Position numbers and translations under genes: made by a program. Shown one piece after another: positions 49,991 through 63,100 of a stretch of DNA of 64,000 nt. The stretch is taken from NCBI RefSeq assembly GCF_000004075.3, contig NC_026657.2, positions 3,968,001-4,032,000 of the forward strand, written 5' to 3'. A model generated the notes under the pieces. The model had not been told where the DNA came from. It did not search any database and saw only the letters and a program-made list of their open reading frames with translations. Numbering within the stretch: the first letter of the stretch is position 1; each line of letters starts with the position of its first letter. Source of the DNA: Cucumis sativus (lineage: Eukaryota; Streptophyta; Magnoliopsida; Cucurbitales; Cucurbitaceae).

Positions 49991-52309
49991 TTTAAAACTT
50001 TTATGGTTGAAAATGTTTATAATTCAATCAAATGAATATATTTTAGATTGTGATTACCTATTTACAAGTCAATGTTTTAAATTCTCATCCAAACCATTAA
50101 TATACAATGGAAAAAAAAGAGTGCTTAATTTATTGAGGATTGAAGATTGTTGGGCAATAAATAATGTGTTGATCTTTATTATTGTTATTATTTATTTGGA
50201 CAATAATAATGTGGTAAAGGCTAAAAGAACTATGAACTTTATTGGTGAATGACCATAGGCCCTCATGTTATTAGTATTTATTATTCTTATTATATACTCT
50301 AGGAGTGATTTTTGACTCAAAACAGACGATGGTCGTTTTTATGAAAATTTTGAACTATTTGATAAGAAAGGATAAAACTCGAGCTATATTAAAACCACAC
50401 AATTGAGTCCAATTAAGTATGGGAAGATGGGAGGTTTAGATCAAGGCCCAAATTGAACTACTCCAGTTTAGTAGAGGATGAACTTCGACGCAGTTTTTTC
50501 TCATTCGAGAAATGGAGAATACTAGAATTTGTTTTGATTTCGAGAAAATTGTTTAGGTCAAAAGCTCAAACCAATCTTCTTAGCCTTCACTCAAGAATTA
50601 ATTTAATTTTATTTGAAAACACTCATATCGTCACAAAGTCGAATCAACCTCTTCAAACTCTACTCTAAAATCTATCTACTTGAACCTCGAGAAGGAGGAT
50701 AATTTGAGATAAATGGAACATAGCTAAAGAGTAAGTTGTATTTGCATTCTCGTTTGAGATTGAATGTTCAAATCCTAAAAAGACTTTATAGATTGTAATT
50801 GAAAAATTAAAAGATTTTCAATACATTCATTTTAAATTGATAATTTGACAATATTATAATTAAACACTACTTTGGATTTATGATTTTTTAATACTTTTAT
50901 TGTATCCAAAATTTAAAAACGTTCAATTGTACCGTACAAATAAAAACAATGTTTGTATGCATGTGCAACTTTACTTTTATCATATCTTCTACTATACAAC
51001 TTCATTTATTTTTTCAAAAGATCAATAATTATACGTTTTCTTTTTAGTGATTTTCTATAACTATATTTATAACCCAAACAAAAAGAAAAAATATATTAAT
51101 TGTTAAGGTTACAAAAGTCAAAATGATCTAAAGATTGATGTTGGAGAGGTCGTAATAATGATGAGCTATGCTGACAAAATGAATTTTTTTATGTTAGATT
51201 TAGTTAATTATTCTAATTCATTCCAAATTGAACAAGTATAAAAATTTCTTGTTAAATCATTTACTTTAATTATTGTAGAGAGCTTAAATGTTATTTGTGA
51301 TTGTATTCCATTTTGACATGTTTTTTTAATACACAAGATTCAAACCACTCATTTCAATTAGATTATGACTTTTTTTTTATAATGAAATTGAGATTTAGTT
51401 AAAGGAAAAAGAAAACAATCATATATCTAATTAATATATAACATCTTAATTAAGTGCACTAAAGAGATTTTAATGTGAACATGTATCAAATATTATACTT
51501 AATTGCTTGAAGAGGATATTCAGAAATTTTTAATTACAATAATACTTTTGTTGCTTTTAGAGAGTGAGATTATCAAGTAGAACAAAGAAGGGATTATTTA
51601 TTGTAAAATATTGATATGAAATGAGAAATTTGAATAATTAGCCGTTATGATTCAATATTTTATTGGAGTGTGAGTGAGATGCACTCATTATTGAATGAAA
51701 ACACTATATAAAATAATTCAATAATGGTCCAATAATTATTGGATATTATTATGCACACACATATCAAAACAATTATTGGATATGTGTACAAATATCACAC
51801 TCAATTCTTTATTGCATGATTGAAAAAATATTCAAAGAAATACTACACTTGTGTTTTGTGTCAGTGTGTATATATATATGGTTTAGATGGGTTGGTGGTT
51901 AGCTTACATTTGTTTAATTATCATACATATGGTTAAATGGGTTGGCGGTTACTTAAATTTAATTATTGTTTCGTTTTTGATTCGATGGTGAATAGTTTTC
52001 GTTGAGGTTGAAGTAAAAGTGGTGAATTTTGTTTTTGACATTCGAAATATTGAGGCTTCTTGATTTTTCGTTGGCTTCCTTCCATCATGTTTTTCACGAC
52101 TACAATAGTACGACTCGTTTGTTAGAAGGTTTGAGTTTCTTGAGGTTAAGTGCATTGTGGGTGTATCTTCAGATATTTATGCATGAGTTTCGTCTTTTTG
52201 CTTGAGTTATTTCGCTATTATTAATTATTTATAGCAATGTAGTAATGTAATTTTCCTTTTGGTTTGTACGTATATATATTAAAAAAACTTAAATTTGATC
52301 GAAAAAATT

Positions 52310-52680
52310 TAATGTTGAGGCATCCAACTGTACAGAGAGAAGGAAGATGGGTATAGGTGGAATTCTTTGAGACTATAAAGTGAGGGTAGTAGTGGAGTTT
52401 CTCAAAGTGCTCTAATGGATCTGAGGTATTGATGTGTTATCGATTGAGGCTTTGACTCTGCTTCATGCCTTACAAGTGCCATACGTGAAAGTTGATTTTT
52501 TGGTAGAATCGTACTCTCAAACTCTTGTGCAAACTATTCATTATTCCAGTAGTTTAAAAGACCCCATGGAGACATTATGGAGTGGAAGTTTCAAATTTGT
52601 GCCTGGATCTACCCATGCGGTGGCATATTCTATTGTGGGTTAGGCTATATCCAATGAACATGAGGAGGGGATATGGAAAA
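52310..52680 (+). pseudogene. RNase H-like (RVT_3) fragment of a LINE
   Basis: Plus-strand reading shows the pattern of plant RVT_3 RNase H domains: IGGI near 52350, IEALTLLHALQ, FLVESYSQTLVQTI and FKFVPGSTHAVAYSIVG. There are stops after the first part, and the usual Asp residues are partly changed. A dead fragment without recognisable ends. Confidence 0.6.
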
Positions 52681-53589
52681 AAAATTATCTCCTAGTTGGC
52701 TTTCTTCTTATTATCTTAAGGACGATGATTCCAAGTTTAGCCCTTTGGGACAATCATTTTTTTTAATCATGTTTATGTTATTTTTTATCACAAAAATGCT
52801 TATGATTCTATATATCATCTTCTCATTATAAAAAAAATTATAATTATAAACGTGACAATCACATAGCATTTTTTTTTTCTTTTAAGAAAGGTTGCATAAC
52901 ACATATATTAAGTCAATGTGAATTTTAACGTTTTAAGTTGGATTTCAATAATGATTGAGTCAAACATTAAAATAAAGCATTGTTTGTTGCAATTGATACT
53001 CTATTAATTTAAAACCAATTTTTTTCAAAAGTTGATCAACTTGAAACCATGTTTAAACAAAAAGAAAAAAAAATTATGATTTAACAAAATCAAAGACACT
53101 TAGCTCGGCCACTAAAGCATATCAACTTTCTTCAAAAAGTTTCATAGGTATTATTCCTCCTATTCACATTTGATGTAATATTATAAAAAAGTAAATATGA
53201 ATTGACCTAGGGCCAATAAGAGTAATGCAAAAATGGAAAAGGAATCCAAAGAGAATAATATGTGATAAGTTGTTTACAATTAAGAATACTCGATTGTGTG
53301 CAAGCTTACTCCAAATACCAACAACTATAAAATAATAGCAATAAAGGAAATCACGTATTTCTTCGAAGTTGTATCGATTAAAATTTCAGTGACATGTTTG
53401 ATTGAAGGTGTAGAAGTTGGGGAATTTACCTCCAACAAGTCTATCCAATCTTTGAACTAATGCATTTTTAAATCTACAATGGATGTGGCCTCGCGACCAA
53501 AAACATATCAATCCCATTACTTAAGTTTGGGTTAAATTTAAATATTCATTTTCTAAAAGATAAAATGAGTAATTGCAATGAATTGACAA

Positions 53590-53735
53590 TAACATTTTAT
53601 AGAAATGATAATGCATTTAACAAAATTTATAGCAATAGACTCTATTGTTGATAAACTCCTATTAGTTATCTCGTCTATCACTCCTACTAATATTTTAGGC
53701 TTCATTGTTATATTTGTCCCTGCCAAATAAAATTT
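53590..53735. repeat. TCTATC-type repeat, partial copy I
   Basis: CAAAATTTATAGCAATAGAC, TCTCGTCTATCACTCCTACT and TTCATTGTTATATTTGTCCC follow the family order but with strong divergence. Confidence 0.35.
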
Positions 53736-54674
53736 ATCATATATTTTCTGGTTTAGTCAATTTTAGTTTATATATTTTAACACAGTCAATTTTAATTCAG
53801 AAATCTCAAGGCCCTCGAAACTAGATTGTAGTGGCACTTGGTTTAATAAGGAAAAGATTTGTGCAAAGAAATACAATATGTAGATATGTTTGTATGATTT
53901 ATAATAAAAGTAGTAAAATGTAATAAACTTTTTGTTTGTTTGTTGAGAAAGACCAATACAATATAGTAGTAAAAATTAAATTTAAGGTTATGACAAATAT
54001 CTCTTGAATTTAGGAAGTTAAATAATACCCTTTTCATTTAAAAATAAGTTAAAAAATATATTACCATTAAATATTATGTATAAAAGAATATAAGAATATC
54101 TTTTAATTTTGAAAAGTTTCAATACATCGTACACTCTAATAAAATTTTTAAAAATTATTTTTATTTTGATGAAACCGTCATTACTTCGTTTAAAAAATAT
54201 TAAACTATTGTCATTAATATAACGATTAATTTATTTGAAGTTATCGTGTGTTGAAAGAAAACTAAATTTAGAATATACACATTTTTTTTATCTCTTAATA
54301 TAGATACGCTAATTTTTCTTCAATTGTTCGATTCTTATTCATCAATTTTCTTAGCACCTAAATATAAAATAAAGCTTCAAGTAGAATCTAACCCAATGTC
54401 ACAAAATTTCAAAATCAAAGTCTCACTAAGATAAACAACCAAATAAAAAATGATATGATGGAGGAGTATCGTTTTGTATCAACACGAGTCTCAATGTAAC
54501 ACAAGAAATAAATTTATTGCTATGGTTAGCAACAAAATGTATCTATTTACAAAAATATGATCGAAAACTTAAATGGCTTGTGAGAATTGTTGGATTTTAA
54601 TATATTTTTTAAATAGTTTGGTATTTTGTTATTTTTAAAAATCAACTTTATAGTAAAAGGAAAAGGAATTATCG

Positions 54675-54682
54675 CACGTGTC
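54675..54682. promoter_or_regulatory. G-box / ABRE-like element upstream of ureidoglycine aminohydrolase gene
   Basis: CACGTGTC sits about 165 bases before the start codon, at the left end of a GC-richer stretch that probably marks the promoter and leader. CACGTG binds bZIP and bHLH factors and ACGTGTC is the ABRE form; function here is not shown. Confidence 0.4.
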
Positions 54683-54843
54683 GGCTGAGTATTGAGTGGG
54701 AGCCTTACTCCCTCAGCCGCGGATTCTCCACCTTCAGCATCCAACCAAGAACATACCACTCGAAGACTGACCGTTACTTCCATTTCCAATTCGATCATCG
54801 TTCAACAAATTGAATCAGAATCCAGAATCCTATCTCCTTCGAT

Positions 54844-57800
54844 ATGTGGAGCTTCTCAACATATTCCCATGGACTATCTCTCCTCATTCTCTTCGCTACT
54901 TCAAGTAAACCATCTCTCTTTTCTCTCTATATCTTCCCCAGTTGATTCCCGATGTAAATTTGAATGATAGCCAATTCAAACTCATTCTTTTAAAGCTGGG
55001 AAATCTGTTCTCTATCGAATTAAGAAACCCAGTTTGTAATGCGGCTTTGTTACTGTAATTTCTTTCAGGTTTGCTCGGATTTGCTTTTGGTGGAGAAGGG
55101 TTTTGTTCTGCACCATCTGTTGTCGACTCGGATGCTGATTCGAAGGCTTTGTATTACAAAGTGACCAATCCTACTCTTTCACCTTCTCATCTGCAGGGTC
55201 AGTAAGTTTTTGTGATTAATTAAAATGGGATTGTGTTAGAATGGGTACTCAACTCATCTTATGTGGAGTCTGCTGTTGAAATTTCCCAGTTTATCGAATA
55301 CCCTCTGCCTTATCTGATGCATATTTTCATTGAGATTGTAATCACTCTTTGAACGAGATGGAATTGAATGTAACTAAGTAAAACATTATTTTCAGCGAAT
55401 TAAAATGTAGAAACTGATCTAATAGACATATAGAGTCAGATGATATGATATTAAACTTACCTTAGTTGGTGGTCCAAGAGGAGGTCTTGTGTTCAAGCTT
55501 CTTTAATGTTTTTTACTCCTCCACTAACATTGATTGTCACTTGCTAGAATCTTCTATATATTTCAAGCCCAAACGTGAAAATGAGTGTTTGATGATATGC
55601 TTTTCAGTCAATTGGTGATATAACCAATATCTTGCTGACATTTTGACGATGTCATTTAGAGTTTAAGTTCACAAAGTCTAACATTGTTATTCTTGTTAAG
55701 TGATCTTTGTTTCGAAGTATGTAAAAGGCAAACAGAGCTTCTCTTTAGGATTTGGTTCGAATAATTTACACTGTGACAATAACATGTTACTTTCTCGACT
55801 TCATTTGATTTTTCTGTCTAGACTTACCTGGCTTCACACGAAGTGTTTACAAAAGGGATCATGCCTTGATAACCCCAGAAAGTCAAGTGTTCAGTCCTCT
55901 ACCAGAGTGGTAAATTTGGCTTCTTTCTCTCCTTTTGAGTTCTGTTCATTCATGTTATTATTCTTTGCAATACTTGTAACTTGATGTACTTTTCAGGACT
56001 AATACACTGGGTGCATATTTAATCACACCGGCACTTGGTTCACATTTTGTGATGTATCTTGCTCAGATGAAAGGTTTGGATAAACCTTGCCATAAAATCT
56101 CCACACATCATGCATTCAAAGACATACAGGTTTTTTTAGTAATAGTTTGTTTGCATTTTCTTTTATCTCATGAGCTGCAGAGAAATCTAAATCAGGATTG
56201 CCCCCTACTGATGTTGAGAGGTGTACTTTTCATTTTTCTTATATACTTATATATCTTGACCCATACCAGAGAATTTGGTGATTTCTGCTGAATAATTATA
56301 TTACCCAATTAACATTTCAAATTTTCATCGATTTTCTTCCTACTAGGTTTTTATTTGTCATTCAAGGAGCAGTGAAACTTACCAATTCGTCTGGCATTAG
56401 TGAAAAACTCACGGTGAGACAGAGTTGTCTATTTTCTTGTTCAAACTTTCTTGTAATAAGCAATTGACATGCCAAAATTTCATCTATGCACTTTCTTCTA
56501 GCTTTTATTTGCTCCTTTTGTAAGTTAAGATTGAACAAAAGGTCTTTTAAGTCATACTTCATAGATCAGGATTACATTTGATCTTCTCAGGCTGCAAATA
56601 AGTTCATGTATGTAATGTCTGTGCTGAAATACAATACTATTCCTTCGGCATTCTTTATTGTCCTGTTTGAATGCTTGGCTGCATGAAGGGTGAGGATTTG
56701 TTGCTAGTGAAGAAGTTCACAGATAACTGCAGCCCACCGAATTCTATTGTTTGATATGCATTTTTATATATGTCTTTACTTTCATTATCTGGTCTGTTTC
56801 TTATCTTAAAAAAGGAAGAGGAAATATAAATAAATAAGTATATATATTTTTAAAAGAATCAATATGTGAAATGCAGGTCGATTCATTTGCTTATCTACCT
56901 CCAAATTTCGATCATTCCGTCATGTCCGACTCTTCCGCTACACTTGTGGTATTTGAGAGAAGGTTTGTTTCTGCATGATACTTATAACGTACATGAATGG
57001 CTTTCACATTTGTGCAAGTGCACCCTTAATTTTCACCGAAGTTCATGATAAGTATTTATCAATACTTGCATCATGTATGTATACGTACTTTCACCTGAAA
57101 CCAATGTTCTAAGAGATGATTATGCAATTGTCCACTGTATCTAATGTGACATATATCATTTACATCAACATGTGGACTTGAGAAATACTTCACTAACATT
57201 GTTAATAATTGGCTTATAAACTGTTCACCTTTTGTGACTTGAGATGTTCTCATTGAATCAGGTATGCTTCTTTAGTGGATCATCACACTAAGCAGATTGT
57301 TGGTTCAACAGACAAGCAACCCCTCCTTGAAACTCCTGGTGAGGTAAGCAACAATTTATCTCCTTGCTACTGAAAAGTTAAAAGGTAATGCAGCTTTTTC
57401 TGTTTCCTTCTTTTTTGAAGAAACAACACAACTTTTCATGGATAATATGAAAACCTGAATACAAGAACTCAGCAAAAATTGATAGAAAGTATCTGAACTT
57501 AACGAATTTAATAAACTATCCTTGGAACCAATGGTAATTCTAAACACTTTGGTTAGATATGTTCTTATATTGGCTTAGATATTTAAAACTTCTTCCTTGT
57601 TTCGTGTCAAATTACAAGGTCTTTCAACTTAGGAAGCTCCTTCCCATGTCCATGCCTTATGACTTCAACGTCCACGTAAGTTATGAGTTGCAATTGGAAG
57701 ATTAGTTCTTCTGCCTCGTTCACAAGCTTTCTCATAGTTCAATTTGCATATCTTGGCCCAGATCATGGATTTCGAACCTGGAGAATTTCTTAATGTGAAG

Positions 57801-59038
57801 GTAATATCATGAAAATTCAAATATTTCATTTATTAGCTTTGATTGGCTTGAAACTTTGTATTATGCTGTTTCATGTCATTCAACGGAAGAATTTCTTCCT
57901 TGTAAATTGAATTCCAATTAAAAGTCCTGGATGATGAGTGTTTTTGCCTTAACCAAACCGAAGTGAGCTGAGGCTGTCTCTTGATCCTTAATCCCTGTTA
58001 AAAGAATACATGGTTTTAATAGTTATTCTAGTTCAAGCCTCTTAATTATATTTTGTTAAATTGTTGGCAGGAGGTTCATTATAATCAGCATGGTTTGTTG
58101 CTCTTAGAGGGTCAGGGTATTTATCGTTTGGGCGACTACTGGTAAATACTTCATTATTCTTACGTAACATTTTGTTGAAAGCATCTCATATATACAAACT
58201 TGAAACTAGCTTGACATTATCTCGGGCAGAGCTGGAAGTTTTCTATTTCAAAACCAATTGACAAAGAGAAGAATAACTCATCTATCTTATAAGAAAGTTG
58301 AGCTCTCTTGGTTTTTCCAACGTGGGATCCTCAACACGGTTTACCATACTTGATCGGATCTAATTTTTCTTTATTGGACCAAATATCCATTTGAGTTTAT
58401 AGACTCTAATAATATATTAGGTACCATGAGTTTTCATCTCAAAACTATTCGACAATAAGAAAAGACGTCTATCAATCTTATAATAAGCGTGAGATCCTTC
58501 AACATGAGATCTTCAACGTTTTAGTATTGAAATTTTAGGGAAATAAATTATAGAAAAAACTTAGATTTAAGAGTTGACCATCTTGCTAGACATTATCCCT
58601 TGATCGTAAAGTTCACCATACACCACATGAACTTTAGATATATCAAGTAGAATAAAGGAGTTGTGAGAACAATGGATTTAAAATATATGTACAGCTTGTA
58701 TCTTCTAAACTGCACTCTAGGCTTCTTCTTATGAGATATGAGGAAAATAAAAAGAACCACATAATTTGTTCCAGATATCCCTTGCTTATTGTTGATTCTG
58801 TTGTTGTAGGTACCCTGTTCAATCTGGTGATGCCATTTGGATGGCTCCCTTTGTTCCACAGTGGTTAGTTAAATGCCTACATGTTTCATATTTTCTCATT
58901 TCATCCACATTACAATATGGTGCAAACTATAGGGTTGGAGTTCATATGATATTTTTCAGGTATGCTGCGCTTGGGAAAACACGAAGTCGCTATCTGTTGT
59001 ACAAGGATATGAACCGAAACCCACTTGATCACAAGTAA
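54844..59038 (+). CDS. UGLYAH: (S)-ureidoglycine aminohydrolase
   Basis: Thirteen exons: 54844-54904, 55069-55197, 55822-55909, 55997-56073, 56181-56220, 56347-56413, 56877-56962, 57262-57343, 57619-57675, 57762-57800, 58071-58141, 58810-58863, 58960-59038; 309 residues (about 298 in Arabidopsis). The start is ATG TGG AGC at 54844, since only that frame joins exon 2 correctly and gives a signal peptide (LSLLILFATSSLLGFAFG) for the endoplasmic reticulum. A nearby ATG at 54870 is out of frame. The bicupin fold is recognisable from DLPGFTRSVYKRDHALITPE, LGAYLITPALGSHFVMYLA, LLLLEGQGIYRLGD and FVPQWYAALGKTRSRYLLYKD. Metal ligands Glu243, His245, His249 and Gln283 keep the spacing of the Mn-binding set in the Arabidopsis enzyme. 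It releases ammonia from ureidoglycine in purine breakdown, between allantoate amidohydrolase and ureidoglycolate amidohydrolase. Confidence 0.96.
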
Positions 59039-60174
59039 TATGTTGCAATCTATCATATTTCATATATGGTAGAATTTATTTTAGATGGTTCAAATGAAAG
59101 TAGTGCATGTCACCTTGTAGACCCCCTTGATTTGTTTTTGGAATAACATAATATGTTGCAAATTTACAATCCACTTAGTTTGCTTTTTCTCAAACTTGGT
59201 AGTAATTTATATTCATTTTGACACTTAATTTACCCCATTTAAGTTTGGTCAAATATTCATTTTGATAAAATAAGATCTAACAATAATAGTCAAAGAAAAG
59301 TGCATATAACGTTTTTTTCGCACCTTGACTAATCTCACTCATTCACTTGACCCTACGACAGTTAGACGCCAAAGAAAATTATTGAGACTGTTTTTTTTAT
59401 CACTAAGCCAACCTAAGATGGTTATGGATTAAATCCACATTTTAGCCTATAAATTTGAAATTCGTGTCTATTTATTTAAAACATCATAATCCATCTATGC
59501 TAAACCGTTAGCGTATCGAGATTGTGATATATTGTTACATTTGTAAGTATTTTCATTAGTTTTATCCTTTTAAATAAGTTTTCTAAATTTTAAGAATTCT
59601 AAAGACTCCTTAGATACGAAATTAAAGAAGTTTAAAGATTTAATTAGACATAAATCTCAAAGTTTGGAAGCGGTATTCGTAACTATTAACCTTAAAAAAA
59701 GTGCAAGTTTACCCTTTTTAGTTTCATTTATTAATTTTATAATATTAAATAGGATGATAATAAAAAAAAAATAAAGAAGATTAAGAATAAAAAAAATTGA
59801 CATTAGAATAAATCGGTAATTTGAGAAAACTGAAAGGGAATGAAAAACTAACAAAATGAAAGTAGGCACTATACTTGTGTTAGAAACTAATTTTAGAATA
59901 AATGTTTTTGGTCAAAGCCTATTCATAAGCAATATTAGTTAAAAGATAAAATAAAAATAGGAGAAAATCATGTCAAAAATCCAAAGAGGAAAAAGAAAGG
60001 TTATATATTACAGTTTTCAGGATATTGTGCATTAACAATCCGAAAGATGAAGGGCAGAAAAATCAATTTCCGGATACACATTTTATTATTACCTCAACAG
60101 AAAACATATGGGAGTTGCAAACGGTTCATATATTATATATATATATTATAGCTAAGAACACATTATGAAATATC
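59039..60174. other. Convergent intergenic region between UGLYAH and DAHP synthase
   Basis: Both genes end here, so the two 3' untranslated parts must share this 1.1-kb AT-rich stretch. A TATATATA run at about 60135-60150 lies just beyond the DAHP synthase stop. No exon seen. Confidence 0.5.
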
Positions 60175-63100
60175 CTAAGCAACAAACCCATTTTCTACAA
60201 GCAGCCCATTTAAGCCAGCCTTAGATCGCATCCTTTTGCTTCTCAGCCTTTGGGATATCGCAAAGGCCAACTCCAGCGACTGCGAAGCATTCAGTCTCGG
60301 ATCGCAGTGAGTATGGTAGCGAGAATTCAGGTCGTCGAAGGTCACTTCCTTCGACCCTCCGACGCATTCTGTTACATTCTGTCCAGTCATTTCTAGATGT
60401 ACTCCTCCAGGATGACTGCCTTCTTGTTCATGAACATCGAAGAAAGCTCTCAATTCGGCCTAAGTAAAACAAAATAGCAACATCAACATTAATGTATGGA
60501 GTAAAAGTGCAATGGATGCTTGTAGGTAGAAAAGTTGGTTTGTACCCTTATTGAATCAAATGAACGAGTCTTCAGACCACATGGAGCCTTTATTGTGTTG
60601 CCGTGCATTGGATCGCTCACCCATGTGACGATAAGCCCCGCTTGGCGTACTGCTCTAATGAGATGAGGTAACTTGACTCGCATATTATCTGCTCCCATTC
60701 GGGTGATGATTGTAAGACGTCCGGGTCTGTTGCGGGGATTCAAAATCTCACATAACTGAACAAGCTCCGAAGGATCCATTTTGTCACTTACCTGCATAGC
60801 ATAAAAAGCCAGGGATTAATCAAGCACAGATATAATGTTGTTGCAATGTTCTCTTTTCTTTCACTACGTCTCCAAAATATACCATCAAGCAAAAGGCTAT
60901 TAACGAATTTGGCCAGATATAAAAGGACCATGTGATATTCAGAGAGAAAAAGGTCTTGGTTTGAGCCTCCAAATATAAAGTTCAATACATTAAAATCTTT
61001 GATGTCTCCTGGAGCAAGTATTTTGGGTATGAGAAGTCTCCACGAGAATAGGTGGTATGGACAATGCCACAGAGATATACATAAATTAATGAAACTAGTC
61101 AAAACTTGCATAATAATTACTTATAAACGTTGAAACAAAAGAAATTTAATCAAAACTTAAAAAAGAAAATCCTCACAAGCAACGGGGACCATGCTAACTA
61201 ACACATTCAAGCAAAATACCTCCAAGTACAGATGCACTCAACTTTTTTTTCTCTTTATTATTGTTTTTTCCTTTCTAATTCAAAGAAGCTGGACTTTCAT
61301 TGAGAGACTAAAATAATACAAAAATGGAGCACCCACAAACAGCCCAACACGAGAAAGCCAACCTGTTACTGCATGCCAAGTGACGGCATATTATTGGCGA
61401 TTGAACATTGGTTAGTGTTTTAATGAAAGTCGATGACATCAATGAATCTAAATCCCAGTATAACGGCAGTAGTTTGGTACCTTAATTCCAAGAGGATTAG
61501 ACACGCCTCGCAGAAATTCAACATGTGCACCATCCAACTGTCGAGTCCTCTCACCAACCCAAAGCATGTGAGCAGAACAATCATAATAGAGGCCTGTCGT
61601 TGAGTCCTCCCTCGTCAAGGCTTGCTCATATGGTAAGTGAAGGCACTCGTGAGAAGTCCAGAAATCAATTGTGTTCATTATAGGATGGTCCGTAGTGATT
61701 CCAGCAGCTGCCATAAATCCCAGCGCTTCATCTACCCTCTGAGCAAGTTCTTTATACCTGCACGCAATAAATAATATTCACTCAAGTACTTAGACCTTCA
61801 TTCAATAAGATAATCTGCATTATGGGATGGTCCATGGTCTCACATATAGACGTGCTCATGGTACATCGGTCACTAATTCTGACTAGGCTTTGTCTGACCA
61901 AAAGCCAAGTCCAAAAGATAGTAAATTATGTGAAATTCCTGAGCTTCTGAACTCAGAACCTTAAATAGTATCTCAAAACCTTGTAAGTGCTTACCACTAA
62001 ACTAAAAAGCCAACAAATGGGATACCCTGAATATGATGGAGGATGTGCAGGCAACAAAAATATGCCTCTTTTAAATTATAAGTAAATTACTTAATTATTT
62101 CACAGCCAAAGAGAATGTTCACCATAGAGCAATGTGTCACGGACGGCAACAAAGGTTCTGACACAGTGTCAGTTAAATGTTATTCATTACAATGTCAGTT
62201 AAATGTTATTCATTTAGACACTTAACAATTATGAAAATATAAAAATTCAAACTAGGAAAAGCTTTTCCTCTTTTTAAGAAGATGGAAAAGTTGAGTTCAT
62301 ATTGAAGAGCATAAATTTTAGAACATACAACCCATAGTCTATTGTTCAAGTAAGTCTGCTATTAAAGATCACAAATTGTAAGATGTTAAAGATAATAATT
62401 CGAAATGAGTACCTGTCTCCTTGCTCACTGTGTTGAACGAAGTCAAGATTCCATTGAGAAACTCTCTGCATTGCAGCATATCCTCCAGTGGCAAACGCTC
62501 TAAGAAGGTTCAATGTGCCTACGGATTGGAGATATGCTCTAACCAATCTTTGAGGATCTGGGGTTCGAGATTTCTCATCAAAAGCATCTGCATTGATGTT
62601 ATCTCCACGATAACTCGGTAGCTCTACACCATCTTTAACCTCAAACGGGTCTGACCTGGGTTTAGCAAATTGTCCTGCCATTCTTCCTACCTGTCAACGC
62701 AGTTGGTTGACCAAATTTACATCAAATAAATTCCAGACTAAAACATTTCTCATCTTTTACATTACAACGCAAAGCTTAACGCCACGGTTTCAAAAGAAAA
62801 TGTTCCAAATTCTAAAAACAGAGCTGTATCCTATGTTTTCGAGGCTTTTGAATACGTGCTTGATATCAAATTTAATATAAAACATGTTGATCGTTATTAG
62901 TTTCTTAGAATCTAAACCGAGATACCAACTAGACATTCCCAGAATTCATTTAACAAATGAATCTGAAAACAATGGACTAAATTTGGATAAAAAGCAGAAC
63001 AGATCTAGATGGAGCCTTTGCAATCTCTTCCGGAAGAGAGTACGAAGAGAGAGGAGACTGAAAAAGACATGATAACGACAAACGCAGGGAAGAAAAAACA

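Larger units (their letters stand above)
45640..54650. other. 9-kb gene-poor region
   Basis: Extremely AT-rich. It contains a TA run (47059-47089), a small element with inverted ends (48590-48680), a TCTATC-type repeat (49705-49990), a decayed RNase H fragment (52310-52680) and another partial TCTATC repeat (53590-53735). Open frames of 60-100 codons occur (for example 47317-47622, 50007-50252) but none shows a family motif, and their composition is that of the surroundings. Confidence 0.6.

Noticed and set aside
52310..52680. Possible expressed RNase H-like host gene
   Set aside because: Stops interrupt the domain and there is no start or other domain; a LINE relic explains it.
54692..54967. 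Open frame of 91 codons, including MDYLSSF, at the start of UGLYAH
   Set aside because: Out of frame with exon 2; the frame from 54844 gives a signal peptide and correct junctions.
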